Part shown: positions 6,204 to 6,466 of the stretch, piece after piece
Position numbering within the stretch: position 1 is the first letter of the stretch
How the letters are laid out: each line of letters opens with the position of its first letter
Source: Pseudomonadota bacterium
Lineage (GTDB): Bacteria; Pseudomonadota; Alphaproteobacteria; Rhizobiales; Xanthobacteraceae
NCBI GenBank assembly: GCA_023391175.1
Contig: JAEWBL010000341.1
Span: 1-6,466 of the forward strand
Direction: 5' to 3'
Length of the DNA stretch: 6,466 nucleotides
Position numbers and translations under genes: made by a program
Notes under the pieces: model-generated
Database searches by the model: none
Told to the model about the DNA's origin: nothing
Seen by the model: the letters and a program-made list of their open reading frames with translations, nothing else

Positions 6204-6257
6204 TATGCTTCAGGACGCGCCCGGAAGCATATGCTTCCGATGCGGACTTGAAGCATA
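6204..6257. promoter_or_regulatory. Symmetric four-half-site operator in front of the vapB-like gene
   Basis: A perfect 18-base palindrome, CGGAAGCATATGCTTCCG, occupies 6222-6239. It is flanked by an outer half-site TATGCTTCA (6204-6212) on the left and TGAAGCATA (6249-6257) on the right. The outer pair is itself inverted about exactly the same centre (between 6230 and 6231), so the octamer GAAGCATA occurs four times in a mirror arrangement. Outer half-site centres lie 23 bases on either side of the palindrome centre, about two helical turns. VapBC-type antitoxins commonly bind paired inverted repeats in their own promoter, so autoregulation by the adjacent gene is the likely role. The site could also touch a minus-strand promoter toward the dehydratase operon. 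Confidence 0.72.
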
Positions 6258-6276
6258 TCTCTCGAAGATTTAGCTT
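6248..6276 (+). promoter_or_regulatory. Candidate sigma-70-like promoter of the vapB-like gene
   Basis: TTGAAG (6248-6253) and TAGCTT (6271-6276) are 17 bases apart, 23 bases upstream of the start codon. The -35 box overlaps the right outer half-site of the operator, so a bound repressor would block it. The -10 match is weak (three of six bases), so this is tentative. Confidence 0.35.
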
Positions 6277-6287
6277 GGGTCGGGGAC

Positions 6288-6293
6288 AGGAGG
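6288..6293 (+). promoter_or_regulatory. Strong ribosome binding site of the vapB-like gene
   Basis: AGGAGG, an ideal Shine-Dalgarno sequence, lies five bases before the ATG at 6299. It is the strongest such site in the window and supports the start of the truncated plus-strand gene. Confidence 0.8.
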
Positions 6294-6298
6294 CCGCC

Positions 6299-6466
6299 AT
6301 GCCCATCACGCTGCGCAACAAGCCCGTCGAAGCGCTCATCCGCAAGATCGGCGCGAGAACGGGCGAGGGCCCGTCCGCCGTGATTGCCCGGCTCGTCCGC
6401 TCGGACGCGGACCGGTTGGCGCGCGAGGAGGAGATCGCTTCGGAAGAGAAGCTCGCAAAGCTGCAG
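6299..6466 (+). CDS. vapB: VapB-type antitoxin, N-terminal part (cut by window end)
   Basis: Only the first 56 codons are present; no stop is reached. The start MPITLRNKPVEALIRKIGARTGEGPSAVIARLV resembles the Rv0623/PSK-type VapB antitoxins, which begin MPI(T/N)IR-N-x-x-x-x-x-LAR-x-LA-x-x-TG-x-(S/T). These have an N-terminal DNA-binding domain that represses their own promoter and a charged C-terminal tail that neutralises a PIN-domain VapC ribonuclease. The Glu/Lys-rich stretch after residue 40 (AREEEIASEEKLAKLQ) fits the start of that tail. The ATG has an AGGAGG ribosome site and a symmetric operator just upstream, as expected for an autoregulated toxin-antitoxin operon. It was found by reading the frame directly because the missing stop hides it. 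The toxin would lie immediately to the right and cannot be seen, so it could also be an orphan antitoxin or regulator. Confidence 0.75.
   Translation, partial: MPITLRNKPVEALIRKIGARTGEGPSAVIARLVRSDADRLAREEEIASEEKLAKLQ

Noticed and set aside
6094..6345. Minus-strand open frames at 6094-6345 and 5985-6203 in the divergent intergenic region
   Set aside because: They run through the operator array, overlap the start of the vapB-like gene and show no family resemblance or good ribosome site.

Overview
The window is high-GC DNA with strong third-position G/C bias. Its proteins look like those of Alphaproteobacteria, probably Hyphomicrobiales (a Xanthobacteraceae/Bradyrhizobiaceae-type soil or plant-associated bacterium). 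This placement rests on recognised protein style, not on a marker gene.

Layout from left to right. (1) Positions 1-81 are a leader with possible RNA structure. It precedes a small plus-strand gene (82-546) for a low-molecular-weight tyrosine phosphatase/arsenate reductase-like protein whose catalytic loop looks broken. (2) A strong hairpin at 550-581 sits between that gene and a converging operon, with a U-tract on the minus strand. (3) Positions 616-6015 hold five minus-strand genes in tight series, in transcription order: an IlvD/Edd sugar-acid dehydratase (6015-4021), an isocitrate lyase/PEP mutase-superfamily enzyme (3921-3091), a GNAT acetyltransferase (3091-2390, overlapping its predecessor as TGATG), an NAD-dependent SDR of the 2-keto-3-deoxy-sugar-acid dehydrogenase/DHRS6 type (2360-1614), and a DenD-type D-erythronate dehydrogenase-like protein (1593-616). 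(4) A divergent control region at 6016-6298 has several dyads. The most striking is a perfectly symmetric four-half-site operator at 6204-6257. (5) The start of a plus-strand VapB-type antitoxin gene (6299 onward) runs off the right end.

How the genes may work together: the dehydratase would convert an aldonic acid (pentonate or similar) to a 2-keto-3-deoxy acid. The SDR could oxidise that product at C4 to a 2,4-diketo-3-deoxy acid. The usual next enzyme, a DHDPS-type aldolase, FAH-family hydrolase or semialdehyde dehydrogenase, is absent from the visible operon. The isocitrate lyase/PEP mutase-superfamily member is the only carbon-carbon bond-cleaving type present and is the natural candidate for the missing step. 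DenD would feed in or oxidise a second (C4) sugar acid, although its usual OtnK/OtnC partners are not here. The pathway is inference. The family assignments are well supported by the sequence. No rRNA, tRNA, CRISPR array or insertion sequence was seen.
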